From an uncultured Mycobacterium sp. (lineage in GTDB: Bacteria; Actinomycetota; Actinomycetes; Mycobacteriales; Mycobacteriaceae): a DNA stretch of 53,747 bases. The stretch's first letter is position 1, and each line of letters begins with the position of its first letter. Below, piece after piece: positions 26,762-35,836 of the stretch. Under the pieces are notes generated by a model, which had not been told where the DNA came from, made no database searches, and worked only from the letters and a program-made list of their open reading frames with translations. Location: positions 1 through 53,747 of the forward strand of contig FLQS01000001.1 of NCBI GenBank assembly GCA_900078375.1. Reading direction: 5' to 3'. Made by a program: the position numbers and the translations under genes.

Positions 26762-27513
26762 CGGTCTACTTCATCGGCGCCGGGCCCGGCGCGGCCGACC
26801 TGATCACTGTGCGCGGTCAGCGGCTGCTCCAGCGCTGCCCGGTGTGCCTATACGCCGGCTCGATCATGCCTGACGACTTGCTGGCGCTGTGCCCCACCGA
26901 CGCCACGATCGTGGATACCGGACCGCTGACGCTGGAGCAGATCATCGCCGAGCTGGCCGATGCCGACGCCGCCGGCCACGACGTGGCGCGGCTGCACTCC
27001 GGGGATCCCTCGATCTACAGCGCGCTGGCCGAGCAGTGCCGCCGGCTCGACGCTCTCGGCATCTCCTACGAAATCGTCCCCGGTGTACCGGCATTCGCGG
27101 CCGCCGCCGCCGCGCTCGGGCGAGAGCTCACGGTCCCTGGGGTGGCGCAGACCGTGACGCTGAGCCGGGTATCCACCCTGTCGACCGCCATGCCCGACGG
27201 CGAGGACCTGATCACGCTGTCCCAGCCCGGCACCACGCTGGTGCTGCACTTGGCCGCCCATCGGATCGAGGCGATCGTCCCGCAACTGCTGGAGGGCGGC
27301 TACCGCTCGGACACGCCGGTCGCTGTCGTCGCCTTCGCCAGCTGGCCACAGGAGGTCGTACTGCGCGGCACGCTGGCCGATATCGCCGGGCAGATGCACG
27401 ACGCGCAGATCACCAAGACCGCGGTGATCGTCGTCGGCGATGTGCTTGCGGCCGAGGGGTTCGCGGACAGTTACCTATATTCCTCGGGCCGCACCCGGGG
27501 AAGCCAACACTGA
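26758..27513 (+). CDS. cobM: precorrin-4 C11-methyltransferase CobM
   Basis: SAM-dependent methylation of precorrin-4 at C11 to give precorrin-5. The 251-residue protein starts at GTG 26758 inside the end of cobL. Tetrapyrrole methylase signatures are VYFIGAGPGAADLITVRG at the N terminus, LHSGDPSIYSAL, and IVPGVPAFAAAAAALG. The chain continues with LTVPGVAQTVTLSR and a conserved HLAAHRIE segment. An upstream start within cobL would add non-conserved residues. The stop overlaps the cobK start (TGATG), so the genes are translationally coupled. Confidence 0.95.
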   Translation: MTVYFIGAGPGAADLITVRGQRLLQRCPVCLYAGSIMPDDLLALCPTDATIVDTGPLTLEQIIAELADADAAGHDVARLHSGDPSIYSALAEQCRRLDALGISYEIVPGVPAFAAAAAALGRELTVPGVAQTVTLSRVSTLSTAMPDGEDLITLSQPGTTLVLHLAAHRIEAIVPQLLEGGYRSDTPVAVVAFASWPQEVVLRGTLADIAGQMHDAQITKTAVIVVGDVLAAEGFADSYLYSSGRTRGSQH

Positions 27514-28241
27514 TGCGGATCCTGTTGCTGGGCGGCACCGGGGAGGCGCGGGCATTGGCAGCCCGGCTGAACCCGGACTACGACATCGTCAGCTCACTGG
27601 CCGGACGGGTGCCCGACCCGGCGCTCCCGGTCGGAGCCGTCCGCATCGGCGGCTTCGGTGGTGTGGCGGGTCTACGACAGTGGTTGGGTGACAACGGGAT
27701 CGACGCCGTCGTCGATGCCACCCACCCGTTTGCGGCGACCATGACCGCACACGCTGCCCAGGTGTGCGCCGAACTGGCCTTGCCGCACCTGGTGCTGTCC
27801 CGTCCGGCCTGGGACGCCGCCGGCGCGGTGCGGGTGGCCTCCGATGTCGAGGCCGCGCATGTCGTTGCCGACCAACACTATTCGCGGGTGTTCCTCACCA
27901 CCGGACGCTCGGGGGTGGCGCCGTTCACCTCGAGTCGTGCGTGGTTCCTGATCCGGGTGGTCACCCCGCCTGATGCCGCGGTGCTCCCGTGCAGCCACGA
28001 GATTCTGCTGTCGCGCGGACCGTATGACTACGCCAACGAATGTGCCCTCTTGCGGGACAACAGAATCGACGTGCTGGTGACCAAGAACAGCGGGGGAGAA
28101 CTGACCGAGGCCAAGCTCAAGGCCGCCGCCGACCTGGACGTACCTATTGTGATGATCGACCGGCCGCCGCTGCCCGCCGGGGTGGATTCGGTGGGCACCG
28201 TCGACGAGGCGGTCGAGTGGGCGGCGGGTCTCGAGCAATAG
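27513..28241 (+). CDS. cobK: precorrin-6A reductase CobK
   Basis: NADPH-dependent reduction of precorrin-6A to precorrin-6B. The 242-residue protein (M. tuberculosis CobK 244) begins MRILLLGGTGEARALAARL, the nucleotide-binding motif. It has the DATHPFAATMTAHAAQVC segment and the C-terminal VTKNSGGELTEAKLKAA...PIVMIDRPPLP, both conserved in the family and lining the active site between its two Rossmann-like domains. It is the last gene of the plus-strand cob unit. Beyond it, the reading direction changes and the DUF222/HNH gene begins 28 bp later. Confidence 0.95.
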   Translation: MRILLLGGTGEARALAARLNPDYDIVSSLAGRVPDPALPVGAVRIGGFGGVAGLRQWLGDNGIDAVVDATHPFAATMTAHAAQVCAELALPHLVLSRPAWDAAGAVRVASDVEAAHVVADQHYSRVFLTTGRSGVAPFTSSRAWFLIRVVTPPDAAVLPCSHEILLSRGPYDYANECALLRDNRIDVLVTKNSGGELTEAKLKAAADLDVPIVMIDRPPLPAGVDSVGTVDEAVEWAAGLEQ

Positions 28242-28269
28242 CTACCGGTCGGGCCTACGGTCTGCTCCA

Positions 28270-29622
28270 TTATTCATCGGGGCACAGCAGTTCTTCGGGG
28301 TGGTGGTAGAGGTTGATGCGGGTTTGTCCGCGATCGAGGTGCGGTGGTGGTATCCATTCGGTTCTATTGTCTCTTCGGTGTTTTCGGGTGGTCCAGCCGG
28401 CGGGGCCGTCGTTGACCATGCGGTTGTCGCATCCACAGGCCAAGGTGAGTTCGTTGATGTCAGTGTTGCCGCCGAGGGCGAAGTCGCGGGCGGCGTGGTG
28501 GACTTGGGTGTGGTACGCGGGTGCGGTGCAGTTAGGTTTGGTGCAGCCCTTGTCGATCGCGTAGAGGGCGAGGCGCTGCCCGGGGCTTGCGGTGCGCCGG
28601 GTGCGTCCGTAGTAGAGCTTGATTTCTCGTGGTGATTCGAACACGGTCAGGTAGGGGTGCGCGCGAGCGGCCATCCGGATGACGGTCGGTATGGGCAGGT
28701 AGGTGCCGCCGCCGGTGTGGGCCAGCCCAGCGGCGGAGGTCAGCTGTTCGAGGGTCGCGGTGACGACGATGGTGACGGGCAGGCCATTGTGCTGACCTAA
28801 CTGTCCTGAGGCGAGCATGGCCATGCACATGGTCTTGAGAGCGTCGTGGCTGCGTTGACCGGCCGAGCGCATGTCACCGCAGATTTGCTCTTCGCTGGGT
28901 GTCCCGTCCACACACGGTGTCTCGTCATTGGGGTTGCAGTAACCCGGGGCGGCAAGTTTCGCAAAGATGGCGTCCAAGGCTGCGCGCAGTTCCGGATCGA
29001 CCCAGCCGGACAGCTTGCTCATGCCGTCGACCCGTTGTGGGCCGATGCTCACGCATCGCTTGCGAGCTTGGTCGCGCTCGTCATCGAGGTCGCCGTCCTG
29101 ATTGATCATTCCCATCAGCTGATGGGCGAGTTTGCGCAGTCCTTCGGGAGTGAGTCCGCCGGCCAGCCCGCCGAGTTGGGCTTCGGCGTGCTCGCGGGTT
29201 GCGACGTCGACGGACGCGGGCAAGTGGTCCATGAAGGACCGGATCACCGCCACGTGGTCGGCGCCGATCTCGCCACGGGATTGGGCGGCGGCAGTCGTGG
29301 GCAGTGTCGGTGGAAGTGCTTGTCCGGTCAGGGAATGTCGTGGTCCGAGGTCGGCTGCTTCGCTGATCCGCCGGGTGGCGTCGGCGCCGCTGATGGCGAG
29401 ACGGTTGGTGAGTACGGCTCGCCAAGATTTGGCACCCATAGTGATGGGCGTGGTCTGCGACTGCAGCTGCGTCAGGACGGTGTGTTCGACCGTGGGAAGC
29501 ATCCGGCGTAGCCGCTCTACGCGTTCGAGCACCGACAGAAGTTCGGGCGCAGTCACGGCATTCGCCGGACATGCCGCCACCTTGTCCCAGGCGGTCAGCA
29601 CATCGTCCAGCATCTCCAACAC
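28270..29622 (-). CDS. DUF222 / HNH endonuclease protein of the 13E12 repeat family
   Basis: A 450-residue protein with an N-terminal DUF222 domain (about 20-330; typical VERLRRMLPTVEHTVLTQLQ and VIRSFMDHLPASVD..TRE.AEAQL) and a C-terminal HNH nuclease motif: CTKPNCTAPAYHTQVHHAARDFALGG..DINELTLACGCDNRMV, with the Cys pairs and H-H-N residues present. The family includes the REP13E12 genes of M. tuberculosis, several of them SOS-induced. The start is GTG 29622, 7 nt after a TAGTGT -10 lying within a LexA box; ATG 29613 is an alternative. It separates cobK from cobIJ, where M. tuberculosis has sigC and blaC. A mobile or repeat-borne gene is likely. Confidence 0.9.
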   Translation of the reverse strand: MLEMLDDVLTAWDKVAACPANAVTAPELLSVLERVERLRRMLPTVEHTVLTQLQSQTTPITMGAKSWRAVLTNRLAISGADATRRISEAADLGPRHSLTGQALPPTLPTTAAAQSRGEIGADHVAVIRSFMDHLPASVDVATREHAEAQLGGLAGGLTPEGLRKLAHQLMGMINQDGDLDDERDQARKRCVSIGPQRVDGMSKLSGWVDPELRAALDAIFAKLAAPGYCNPNDETPCVDGTPSEEQICGDMRSAGQRSHDALKTMCMAMLASGQLGQHNGLPVTIVVTATLEQLTSAAGLAHTGGGTYLPIPTVIRMAARAHPYLTVFESPREIKLYYGRTRRTASPGQRLALYAIDKGCTKPNCTAPAYHTQVHHAARDFALGGNTDINELTLACGCDNRMVNDGPAGWTTRKHRRDNRTEWIPPPHLDRGQTRINLYHHPEELLCPDE

Positions 29623-29625
29623 GAT

Positions 29626-29641
29626 TCGAACACTAGTTCGA
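29626..29641 (-). promoter_or_regulatory. LexA (SOS) box overlapping the promoter of the DUF222/HNH gene
   Basis: The 16-mer TCGAAC-ACTA-GTTCGA is a perfect match to the mycobacterial LexA consensus TCGAAC(N4)GTTCGA. On the minus strand its centre holds TAGTGT (29635-29630), a TANNNT -10 that ends 7 nt before the GTG at 29622. LexA bound here would block RNA polymerase directly. Confidence 0.85.
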
Positions 29642-29696
29642 GGGTCCGACGATATCCGTCAGAATGTGAGCCCTGTGGCCAAAGGGCCAAAAGAAA

Positions 29697-31157
29697 TTAT
29701 TGAGGTCCCGGATAGCGCCGCGGGGTGAACACCGTGTCGCCGTACCACTGCGTCTGCGACGAGCCGACGATCAGTAGGCACCGCATGTCGACGTCGGCCG
29801 GATCGAGGTCACCCAGCCGCACGATCTTCACCGACTCGCGCGGCCCGGCGATGTCGCGGCCGATCACCGCCGGGGTGCCCGGTTCGCGGTGCTCCAGCAG
29901 CAGGTCTCGCATGGCGGCGACCTGCCAGGTGCGGCTCTTCGACGCCGGGTTGTAGATCGCCAAAACCAGATCGGCCTGCGCCGCTGCCGACAACCGGGCG
30001 GCGATGACGTCCCACGGCTTGAGCCGGTCAGACAGCGAGATCACTGCGTAGTCGTGGCCCAGCGGAGCCCCGACCCGGCTGGCGACCGCCTGCGCGGCCG
30101 TCATCGCCGGAATCACCCGCACCGCGACATCCGGCCATTGTTTGGCCTCCTCGAGCACTGCGGTGGCCATCGCGAACACCCCGGGATCGCCCGAGGAAAT
30201 AACCGCGACGGCGCGGCCCTGTTCGGCCAGCTCGCAGGCCAGCCTGGCCCGCTCCGGTTCGTCGGTGTTGTCGCTGGGATGACGATGCTGACCTGGCTGC
30301 GCGGGCACCCGGTCCAGGTACGGTCCGTAGCCGATCAGGTCGGTGGCCGCGGCCAGCTCCTGGCGGCTCTGCGGCGTCATCCAGTCCACGTCGCCGGGGC
30401 CAAGGCCCACCACCGCGACGCCACCGGTGGCCGGCTTCGCGCGGTGCCCGCCGGGCAGGATGGCCAGCGAGAAGTACGGCACCCCGTCCGCGTCGACCTC
30501 ACCAGCTGGCAGCACGCGCTGCGCGTCGGTGCTGGCACGCTCCACGTAGAATGCCTCGTCGAGCCGACCGGCCATCGAAAGCGCTTCCCGCACTTGGGGA
30601 TACGAGCGACCGAGCTTGAGTATCACCGCGGCGTCGGCGTCGGCGAGACGACGTGCCAGCTCCCGCACCGGCATGGTGCCCGGCAGCACCGAGAGCACCT
30701 CGTCACCGGTCACCAGGGGTGTGGCGATCGCCGCCGACGCGGCGCTCACCGACGTCACGCCCGGGATGATCACCGCGCTGAACCGCTCGGTCAGCCGGGT
30801 GTGCATGTGCATGTAGGAGCTGTAGAACAGCGGATCACCTTCGGCCAGCAATGCCACGTCGCGTCCGGCGTCCAGATGGACGGCGATGCGCTCGGCCGAC
30901 TCCCGGTAGAAGTCCTCCATCGCGCCCGCGTAGCCGCCCGGGTGCTCGGTGGTCTCGACGGTCACCGGATAGGTCAGGTGTTCTTCGATCTGCCCGGCCC
31001 GCAGGTAGGGCTCGGCGATGCGCCGCGCGATGCTGCGGCCGTGCCGCGCGCTGTGGTAGGCCACCACGTCGACCGCGCCGATGATCCGGGCGGCCTTGAC
31101 CGTCACCAGCTCCGGATCACCGGGGCCGAGGCCAACGCCATAGAGAGTGCCGGTCAT
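29697..31157 (-). CDS. cobI: fused precorrin-2 C20-methyltransferase / precorrin-3B C17-methyltransferase CobIJ
   Basis: A 486-residue fusion of two tetrapyrrole methylases, as in mycobacteria where the gene is called cobI or cobIJ. Residues 1-240 are CobI ([51 protein letters not shown]). Residues 245-486 are CobJ ([60 protein letters not shown], then a C-terminal [19 protein letters not shown]). Together they add methyl groups at C20 and C17, with ring contraction by CobJ. The start overlaps the cobH stop as ATGA. The order is cobG-cobH-cobIJ on the minus strand. Confidence 0.95.
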   Translation of the reverse strand: MTGTLYGVGLGPGDPELVTVKAARIIGAVDVVAYHSARHGRSIARRIAEPYLRAGQIEEHLTYPVTVETTEHPGGYAGAMEDFYRESAERIAVHLDAGRDVALLAEGDPLFYSSYMHMHTRLTERFSAVIIPGVTSVSAASAAIATPLVTGDEVLSVLPGTMPVRELARRLADADAAVILKLGRSYPQVREALSMAGRLDEAFYVERASTDAQRVLPAGEVDADGVPYFSLAILPGGHRAKPATGGVAVVGLGPGDVDWMTPQSRQELAAATDLIGYGPYLDRVPAQPGQHRHPSDNTDEPERARLACELAEQGRAVAVISSGDPGVFAMATAVLEEAKQWPDVAVRVIPAMTAAQAVASRVGAPLGHDYAVISLSDRLKPWDVIAARLSAAAQADLVLAIYNPASKSRTWQVAAMRDLLLEHREPGTPAVIGRDIAGPRESVKIVRLGDLDPADVDMRCLLIVGSSQTQWYGDTVFTPRRYPGPQ

Positions 31158-31780
31158 TCCCGCTCACTCGCAATCGCATTCACCGCAGCCGCGGCCATCG
31201 CACTGCCACCCCGACGCCCCTGCACTACTAGGTATTCGATCCCGCGCGGCCGGTCGATCAGCTCCTGCTTGGACTGCGCCGAGCCGACGAACCCGACCGG
31301 TCCACCGAGCACCGACACCGGGCCGGGCACCCCGTCGTCCACCAGCTCCAACAGCCGGAACAGCGCGGTCGGTGCGTTGCCGATGGCCACCACGGCTCCG
31401 GCCAGCCGGTCGGCCCACAGCTCCACCCCGGCCGCCGACCGGGTGGTCTCCCGGCGCTGGGCCAGTTCGGCCGCCCGCGGATCGGCCACCAGCGACACGA
31501 CCTCATTGCCGCCGGGCAGGCGGGCGGCGGTGATCCCCGCCGCGACCATCGACGAGTCACACAAGATCGGGGCCCCGGCCAGCAGGGCGGCGTGCGTCGC
31601 AGCGACCACGCCCGGCGTGAACGCAACATGGTCGGCGACGTCGACCTGCCCGCAGGTATGGATCAACCGGACGACCACACGTGCGACATCCTCGGGAAAC
31701 GGCGTCAGGTCGGCTTCGGCACGAATCGTCGCGAACGACTGCCGATAGATCTCGGCAGCGTCGCGAATGTAGTCGAGCAC
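31154..31780 (-). CDS. cobH: precorrin-8X methylmutase CobH
   Basis: CobH moves a methyl group from C11 to C12 of precorrin-8X, giving hydrogenobyrinic acid. The 208-residue protein starts at GTG 31780. Conserved elements are [15 protein letters not shown] (with the active-site Ser/Phe region), [20 protein letters not shown], where the His is the catalytic residue, [19 protein letters not shown], and [13 protein letters not shown] followed by [18 protein letters not shown]. The cobG stop lies 16 bp upstream, and a leaderless-type -10 in that gap may give cobH its own transcript. Confidence 0.95.
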   Translation of the reverse strand: MLDYIRDAAEIYRQSFATIRAEADLTPFPEDVARVVVRLIHTCGQVDVADHVAFTPGVVAATHAALLAGAPILCDSSMVAAGITAARLPGGNEVVSLVADPRAAELAQRRETTRSAAGVELWADRLAGAVVAIGNAPTALFRLLELVDDGVPGPVSVLGGPVGFVGSAQSKQELIDRPRGIEYLVVQGRRGGSAMAAAAVNAIASERE

Positions 31781-31786
31781 GCGATC

Positions 31787-31792
31787 ACCCTA
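31787..31792 (-). promoter_or_regulatory. possible -10 element of leaderless cobH transcript
   Basis: On the minus strand TAGGGT ends 6 nt before the GTG of cobH, inside the short cobG-cobH gap. Confidence 0.4.
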
Positions 31793-31796
31793 CGAC

Positions 31797-32918
31797 CTAC
31801 CGCGATGCCGGTCGGAACCCCGCCGCGGTCGCCACGAACACCTGCCCGGTCGGGGGGCTGCCGCACGCCCGCTCGCAGCCGACGTAGTGCACGTGCCCGC
31901 CCGCCCGTTCAGCTGTGCCTTCGCTTGCCACTCGGGTCGCCTCGGCCCGCACGTCGGCCTGCGACTTCTCACACCCGGGACTTCCCACACAAGCACTGAT
32001 GTCCAGCCACGGCGAGTTCTCGTCGAACACCAGTCCCATCGGGGCGAGCACCCGCAACGACGCGTCGGCCACCCCGTCGGGCAGATCGCACACCAGCAGC
32101 GAGCGCCACGGGGTGATGACCACCGGCGCGTCGATGGCGGCGACGAACTCGGCCTGCCGCGCGGCCAGCACACCCAGCGGGACCGCCGCGCCCAGCGCCA
32201 CTCTGCCGTCGTCCTGAGAGATCCAGCCGACCGGCGGGCGCAGCACGGGCGGGAACGTCATCCCGGCCGGCGCGGTCGCGTCGAAATCGGAGACCAGGGC
32301 GGATGGATCGGCCAATTCCGCAATCCGCCAAGCCTTTCCGCGGATCTCGACGAACCGGCGAGCCACCGTGATCAGCGCGGCCACTACCGCGCCCATCGTA
32401 AGCCGGACTCCGGTATCGCGGCCGGCCAGCAGCAGCGCCACACCGTCGGGCAGCACATGCGCACCGACGTCGGCGCCGAGGCCGGAGATGTCGCCGCGGC
32501 CGTCGTCGATGCCGAACAGGAACCGGCCCGGCAGTCGCGCCAGGTCCGGGTCGGCCCGGATGGCGATGTCCAGCTCGGTCACCCCCGGCCGCACATCGGC
32601 GAGCCCGCCGACCCGGCCGGACAGCGGGGAGGCAACGATATTGCGCACCCGTTCGTGGGTGGGTGAGGGCAGCAGCCCGACGGCGGCCGCCGCGTCGGCG
32701 ACAGCCGTCGCATCCCGGACTCCGCGCAGCTGCAGATTGCCCCGCACGGTCAGCTCCAGCGTGCCGTTGCCGAACTCGGTCGCCGTGTGCGCCAGCGCTT
32801 CCACCTGCGCGGCGGTGATCATGCCGCCCGGCAGTCGCAGCCGGGCCAGCGCGCCGTCGGCGGCCTGGTGCACCTGCAGGGCACCGGGGCACGCGTCGTC
32901 ATCACGCATTCGCTCCAC
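31797..32918 (-). CDS. cobG: precorrin-3B synthase CobG
   Basis: An Fe4S4 monooxygenase of the sulfite/nitrite-reductase-like fold that converts precorrin-3A to precorrin-3B, the oxygen-dependent step of the aerobic pathway. I choose the GTG at 32918 (373 residues, VERMRDDDACPGALQVHQAADG), because a TACGGT -10 ends 6 nt before it and the M. tuberculosis protein, as I recall it, begins MARTRDNDACPG; ATG 32909 is the alternative. LELTVRGNLQLRGV is the siroheme-reductase-like first repeat. The cluster cysteines are CVGSPGC (C-x5-C) and CERAC (C-x3-C) near the C terminus. It is divergent from the monooxygenase gene, with about 30 bp between starts. Confidence 0.92.
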   Translation of the reverse strand: MERMRDDDACPGALQVHQAADGALARLRLPGGMITAAQVEALAHTATEFGNGTLELTVRGNLQLRGVRDATAVADAAAAVGLLPSPTHERVRNIVASPLSGRVGGLADVRPGVTELDIAIRADPDLARLPGRFLFGIDDGRGDISGLGADVGAHVLPDGVALLLAGRDTGVRLTMGAVVAALITVARRFVEIRGKAWRIAELADPSALVSDFDATAPAGMTFPPVLRPPVGWISQDDGRVALGAAVPLGVLAARQAEFVAAIDAPVVITPWRSLLVCDLPDGVADASLRVLAPMGLVFDENSPWLDISACVGSPGCEKSQADVRAEATRVASEGTAERAGGHVHYVGCERACGSPPTGQVFVATAAGFRPASR

Positions 32919-32924
32919 CCGTCC

Positions 32925-32930
32925 ACCGTA
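32925..32930 (-). promoter_or_regulatory. -10 element of leaderless cobG operon
   Basis: On the minus strand TACGGT ends 6 nt before the GTG at 32918. This supports GTG rather than the ATG nine bases further on as the cobG start. Confidence 0.5.
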
Positions 32931-32936
32931 CGGGCG

Positions 32937-32942
32937 TATGTT
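32937..32942 (+). promoter_or_regulatory. -10 element of leaderless flavin monooxygenase gene
   Basis: TATGTT ends 6 nt before the ATG at 32949. It is back-to-back with the cobG promoter. Confidence 0.5.
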
Positions 32943-32948
32943 CGGGCC

Positions 32949-34406
32949 ATGGCGACGGCTGCCACACCTCGGGTGGGGATCATCGGCGCCGGAATGTCCG
33001 GGCTGTGTATGGCCATGAAGCTGCAAGACGCCGGCATCGATTCGTTCGTCATCTACGAGCAGGCCGACGAGGTCGGCGGAACCTGGCGCGACAACACCTA
33101 TCCCGGTCTGCACTGCGACATCCCGTCGCCGTTCTACAGCTACTCGTTCTTCCCGAACGCGGAATGGTCGCGGATGATGCCGCCCGGCGGCGAGATCCAG
33201 CAGTACCTGCGCCGGGTCGCCGACGAACGCGGGATCCGCCGTCACGTGCGGTTCGGCACCGAGGTCACCGCTGCCCGCTATGACGACGGTCGCTGGTTGC
33301 TGACCACCGATGCCGGCGACGACGAATGCGACGTGCTGATCACCGCGACCGGATTCCTGCGGGTGCCGCGCATGGCCGACATTCCGGGACGGGACAGCTT
33401 CGCCGGGCCGATGTTCCACTCCGCCCGCTGGGATCATTCGATCACCTTGGCGGACAAGCGAATCGGTCTGATCGGGACGGGCTCCACCGGAGTCCAGATT
33501 GTCGCCGAGCTCGGCGGAAAGGTCGAGCAGCTCACAGTGTTCCAGCGCACTGCGCAGTGGATCTACCCGTTTCCCAATCTGCGTTTCACCCGAATTCGCG
33601 GGGAGATGATCCGCCGATTCCCGGCCTCGGCCCGACCGGGCTATGTGCTCTGGTCCTGGCTCATCTCGTCGGTGTACGGCCGCGCGCCGATCCGGCCCGG
33701 ACCGGCGCGAAGCTACTTCCACGTGATGTGCTGGCTGAATCTGCACCTCTCGGTGCGCGACCGGACGCTAAAGCGCAAGCTCACCCCGAGCTATCAGGCG
33801 ATGTGCAAACGCCTGGTCATCTCCGGTCGCTATTACCGATCGATCCAGAAACCCGGCGTCGACGTGGTCACCGACGCGATCGACCACATCGACCCGAGGG
33901 GAGTGGTGACCGCCGACGGCACCCTGCGCGAAGTCGACGTGCTGGTATTTGCAACGGGTTTCGACGCACGGGCCTACGTGCGGCCGATGGCGATCGTCGG
34001 CGAAAACGGCCAGACCCTCGATGAGGTGTGGACCGACGGGCCGCACGCCTACCGGTCGATTGCGGTGCCCGGCTTTCCGAACCTCTTCATGTTGATGGGC
34101 CCGCATTCACCGATCGCCAACCAATCCCTGGTGCCGGTCGCCGAAGATCAGGCCGACTACGCGATGTGGTGGATCGAACAGATCCGGGCCGGCCGGGTCA
34201 CCAGCGCCGCGCCCACCGAAGCCGCCACCAAGAGCTACAACGAGGACATCAAAGCAGCTCTCCCAGAAACGATCTGGGCCAGTGGGTGCAACAGCTGGTA
34301 TATCGGCAAGGACGGACTGCCCGAGGTGTTTCCGTGGCATCCGGGCCGGCATCGCGAGCTGCTGCGCGGCCCGGTGGTCGCCGACTTCGAGGTGCGTACC
34401 TCGTAG
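32949..34406 (+). CDS. FAD-dependent Baeyer-Villiger-type monooxygenase
   Basis: A 485-residue class B flavoprotein monooxygenase. It has the FAD site VGIIGAGMSGL (GxGxxG at 13-18) and E..DEVGGTWRDNTYPGLHCD, typical of BVMOs. The fingerprint FAGPMFHSARWDH matches FxGxxxHxxxW with Asp-His instead of Pro/Asp, and the NADPH site is IGLIGTGSTGVQI. VLVFATGFDA is the second FAD contact. It would oxygenate a ketone or heteroatom; the substrate is not predictable. It is not part of cobalamin synthesis and lies between cobG and the MoxR operon, whose first ATG follows the TAG stop directly. An upstream in-frame extension is not used, because of the leaderless-type -10. Confidence 0.9.
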   Translation: MATAATPRVGIIGAGMSGLCMAMKLQDAGIDSFVIYEQADEVGGTWRDNTYPGLHCDIPSPFYSYSFFPNAEWSRMMPPGGEIQQYLRRVADERGIRRHVRFGTEVTAARYDDGRWLLTTDAGDDECDVLITATGFLRVPRMADIPGRDSFAGPMFHSARWDHSITLADKRIGLIGTGSTGVQIVAELGGKVEQLTVFQRTAQWIYPFPNLRFTRIRGEMIRRFPASARPGYVLWSWLISSVYGRAPIRPGPARSYFHVMCWLNLHLSVRDRTLKRKLTPSYQAMCKRLVISGRYYRSIQKPGVDVVTDAIDHIDPRGVVTADGTLREVDVLVFATGFDARAYVRPMAIVGENGQTLDEVWTDGPHAYRSIAVPGFPNLFMLMGPHSPIANQSLVPVAEDQADYAMWWIEQIRAGRVTSAAPTEAATKSYNEDIKAALPETIWASGCNSWYIGKDGLPEVFPWHPGRHRELLRGPVVADFEVRTS

Positions 34407-35363
34407 ATGGCTGGAACCAGGGCGGCGAACGTGCGGGTGGCCGCGCTGGTCGCCTCGGTGTTGGTGCTCGGGGTGGCGCTGCGTGGGCAGCTGCCCGGGG
34501 CGCAACCCGCCAACCGCGAACCGCCGGCCGACCACACCGCGGGCCTGCTGGGGATGCTAGCCCTGGTGATCGCCTGCCTGCTGGTGATCATCGTGTCGAT
34601 CGTGGCGTCGCTGCGCGACCCGCGGCGCGTCAAACAGGCTGCGCGCTACGAGGTCCCGGGCGGCGGAGCGGGTGGGGTGCGACGGAGCTGGCGCTTCGTG
34701 CTGGTGCTCCTCGCGGCGATCCTGGCCTGGTTGCTGGTCGTCGCTCTGCTCGCCCAGCTGCGCCTCCCGCAGCTTCACGACCGCCCACCGTCGACGCCGG
34801 GAACCACTCCACCCGCCGGCACTCCACCGACCGGCCGCGGCGCCGTCCCGCCCCCACCGTCACCCGAGCCGGGCGGCACCAGTCCGGTGTTCTGGTACCT
34901 CATGTTCGCCATGGCCGCCTTGCTGGTGGTCGTGGTCGTCGGCGGGGTGGTGCTCCGGGTTCGCAACCGCCGCGAGGCGGCACCGGCCCCGCTGATGGCG
35001 AGTGACGCTGAACGGGAACCGGCACCGACGGGTCCGGGATCGCTTGCCCTGGCTGCCGAACGGGGCCTGGCCGAGGTCGGCGACCTCAGCCGTGAACCGC
35101 GCGAGGCCATCATCGCGTGTTACGCGGCGATGGAGCACGCGCTGGCCAACGCTCCCGGTGCTGCCCCCCTGGAGTCGGACACGCCCTCGGAGGTATTGGC
35201 GCGCGCCGTCGAGCACGAAGCGATCCATGCCGGCAGCGCAACCGAACTCGTCACCCTGTTCGCCGAGGCCCGGTTCAGCACCCACGTGATGAACGAGGGG
35301 CATCGCGAAGCCGCCGAACGGGCGCTTCGCCTGGTTCTCGACGAGCTGAGGAGCCCGGTGTGA
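34407..35363 (+). CDS. membrane protein with C-terminal DUF4129 domain
   Basis: The 318-residue protein starts immediately after the stop codon of the monooxygenase gene. It has an N-terminal membrane segment (about 10-28), a second at 47-67, a third at 95-117, a Pro/Thr-rich outside linker (about 125-160) and a fourth segment (about 162-185). The C-terminal ~90 residues are a DUF4129 domain (REAIIACYAAMEHALA..G......TPSEVLARAV.......A..L..LF.EARFS.H.......AAE.AL). DUF4129 proteins are constant partners of MoxR and DUF58 genes, as here. The function is not established. The stop overlaps the next start as GTGA. Confidence 0.87.
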   Translation: MAGTRAANVRVAALVASVLVLGVALRGQLPGAQPANREPPADHTAGLLGMLALVIACLLVIIVSIVASLRDPRRVKQAARYEVPGGGAGGVRRSWRFVLVLLAAILAWLLVVALLAQLRLPQLHDRPPSTPGTTPPAGTPPTGRGAVPPPPSPEPGGTSPVFWYLMFAMAALLVVVVVGGVVLRVRNRREAAPAPLMASDAEREPAPTGPGSLALAAERGLAEVGDLSREPREAIIACYAAMEHALANAPGAAPLESDTPSEVLARAVEHEAIHAGSATELVTLFAEARFSTHVMNEGHREAAERALRLVLDELRSPV

Positions 35364-35836
35364 TCAGGCTGGTGGCCGGTGGGCTCTTCCTGGTCGCGGG
35401 GGCGGAGGTGCTGGCGCTGGTGCTGGGTGCCCGGCAATGGGTCCTGCCGATCGCGGGGCTCGCGGTGGCGGTGTTCGTCCTCGCTACCCGACTGAGTTTC
35501 GATGCTGCACAACATCGTCCGGATGCTGAGGGCACCGGTGACGATCCCGCGGAGGCGTTGCTGCGCTGGAGGTCTCGCACCGAGTCGACGATTCAGTGGG
35601 CGGACGCCACCCGGGACGACTGGGATCGGCACCTGCGGCCCCGGCTGGCGCGTGAGTTCGTGCTCGCCACCCGCCAGCGGGATCCGGTGGCAATGCGGGC
35701 GACTGGGCGCATCGTGTTCGGCGACGACCTGTGGGACTGGGTGGACCCCAATAACGTCACGCACGGCCGTGGCCGCGAACCCGGCCCCGGGTACGCGACT
35801 CTCGAGGAGATCCTGCGACGGATGGAAGACCTATGA
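35360..35836 (+). CDS. small membrane protein of the MoxR operon
   Basis: A 158-residue protein starting at GTG 35360, overlapping the preceding gene. Two close membrane segments lie at the N terminus (about 3-20 and 25-45), followed by a cytoplasmic domain with several Trp and Arg residues (LLRWRSRTESTIQWADATRDDWDRHLRPRLAREFV) and a C-terminal GYATLEEILRRMEDL. This arrangement is usual for the unnamed protein between DUF4129 and MoxR in mycobacterial moxR loci. I do not recognise a named domain. It overlaps the moxR start as ATGA. Confidence 0.85.
   Translation: MIRLVAGGLFLVAGAEVLALVLGARQWVLPIAGLAVAVFVLATRLSFDAAQHRPDAEGTGDDPAEALLRWRSRTESTIQWADATRDDWDRHLRPRLAREFVLATRQRDPVAMRATGRIVFGDDLWDWVDPNNVTHGRGREPGPGYATLEEILRRMEDL

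Noticed and set aside
29889..31748. 619-codon open frame opposite cobIJ and cobH
   Set aside because: cobIJ and cobH have all family motifs; the antisense frame has no ribosome site or recognisable domain.
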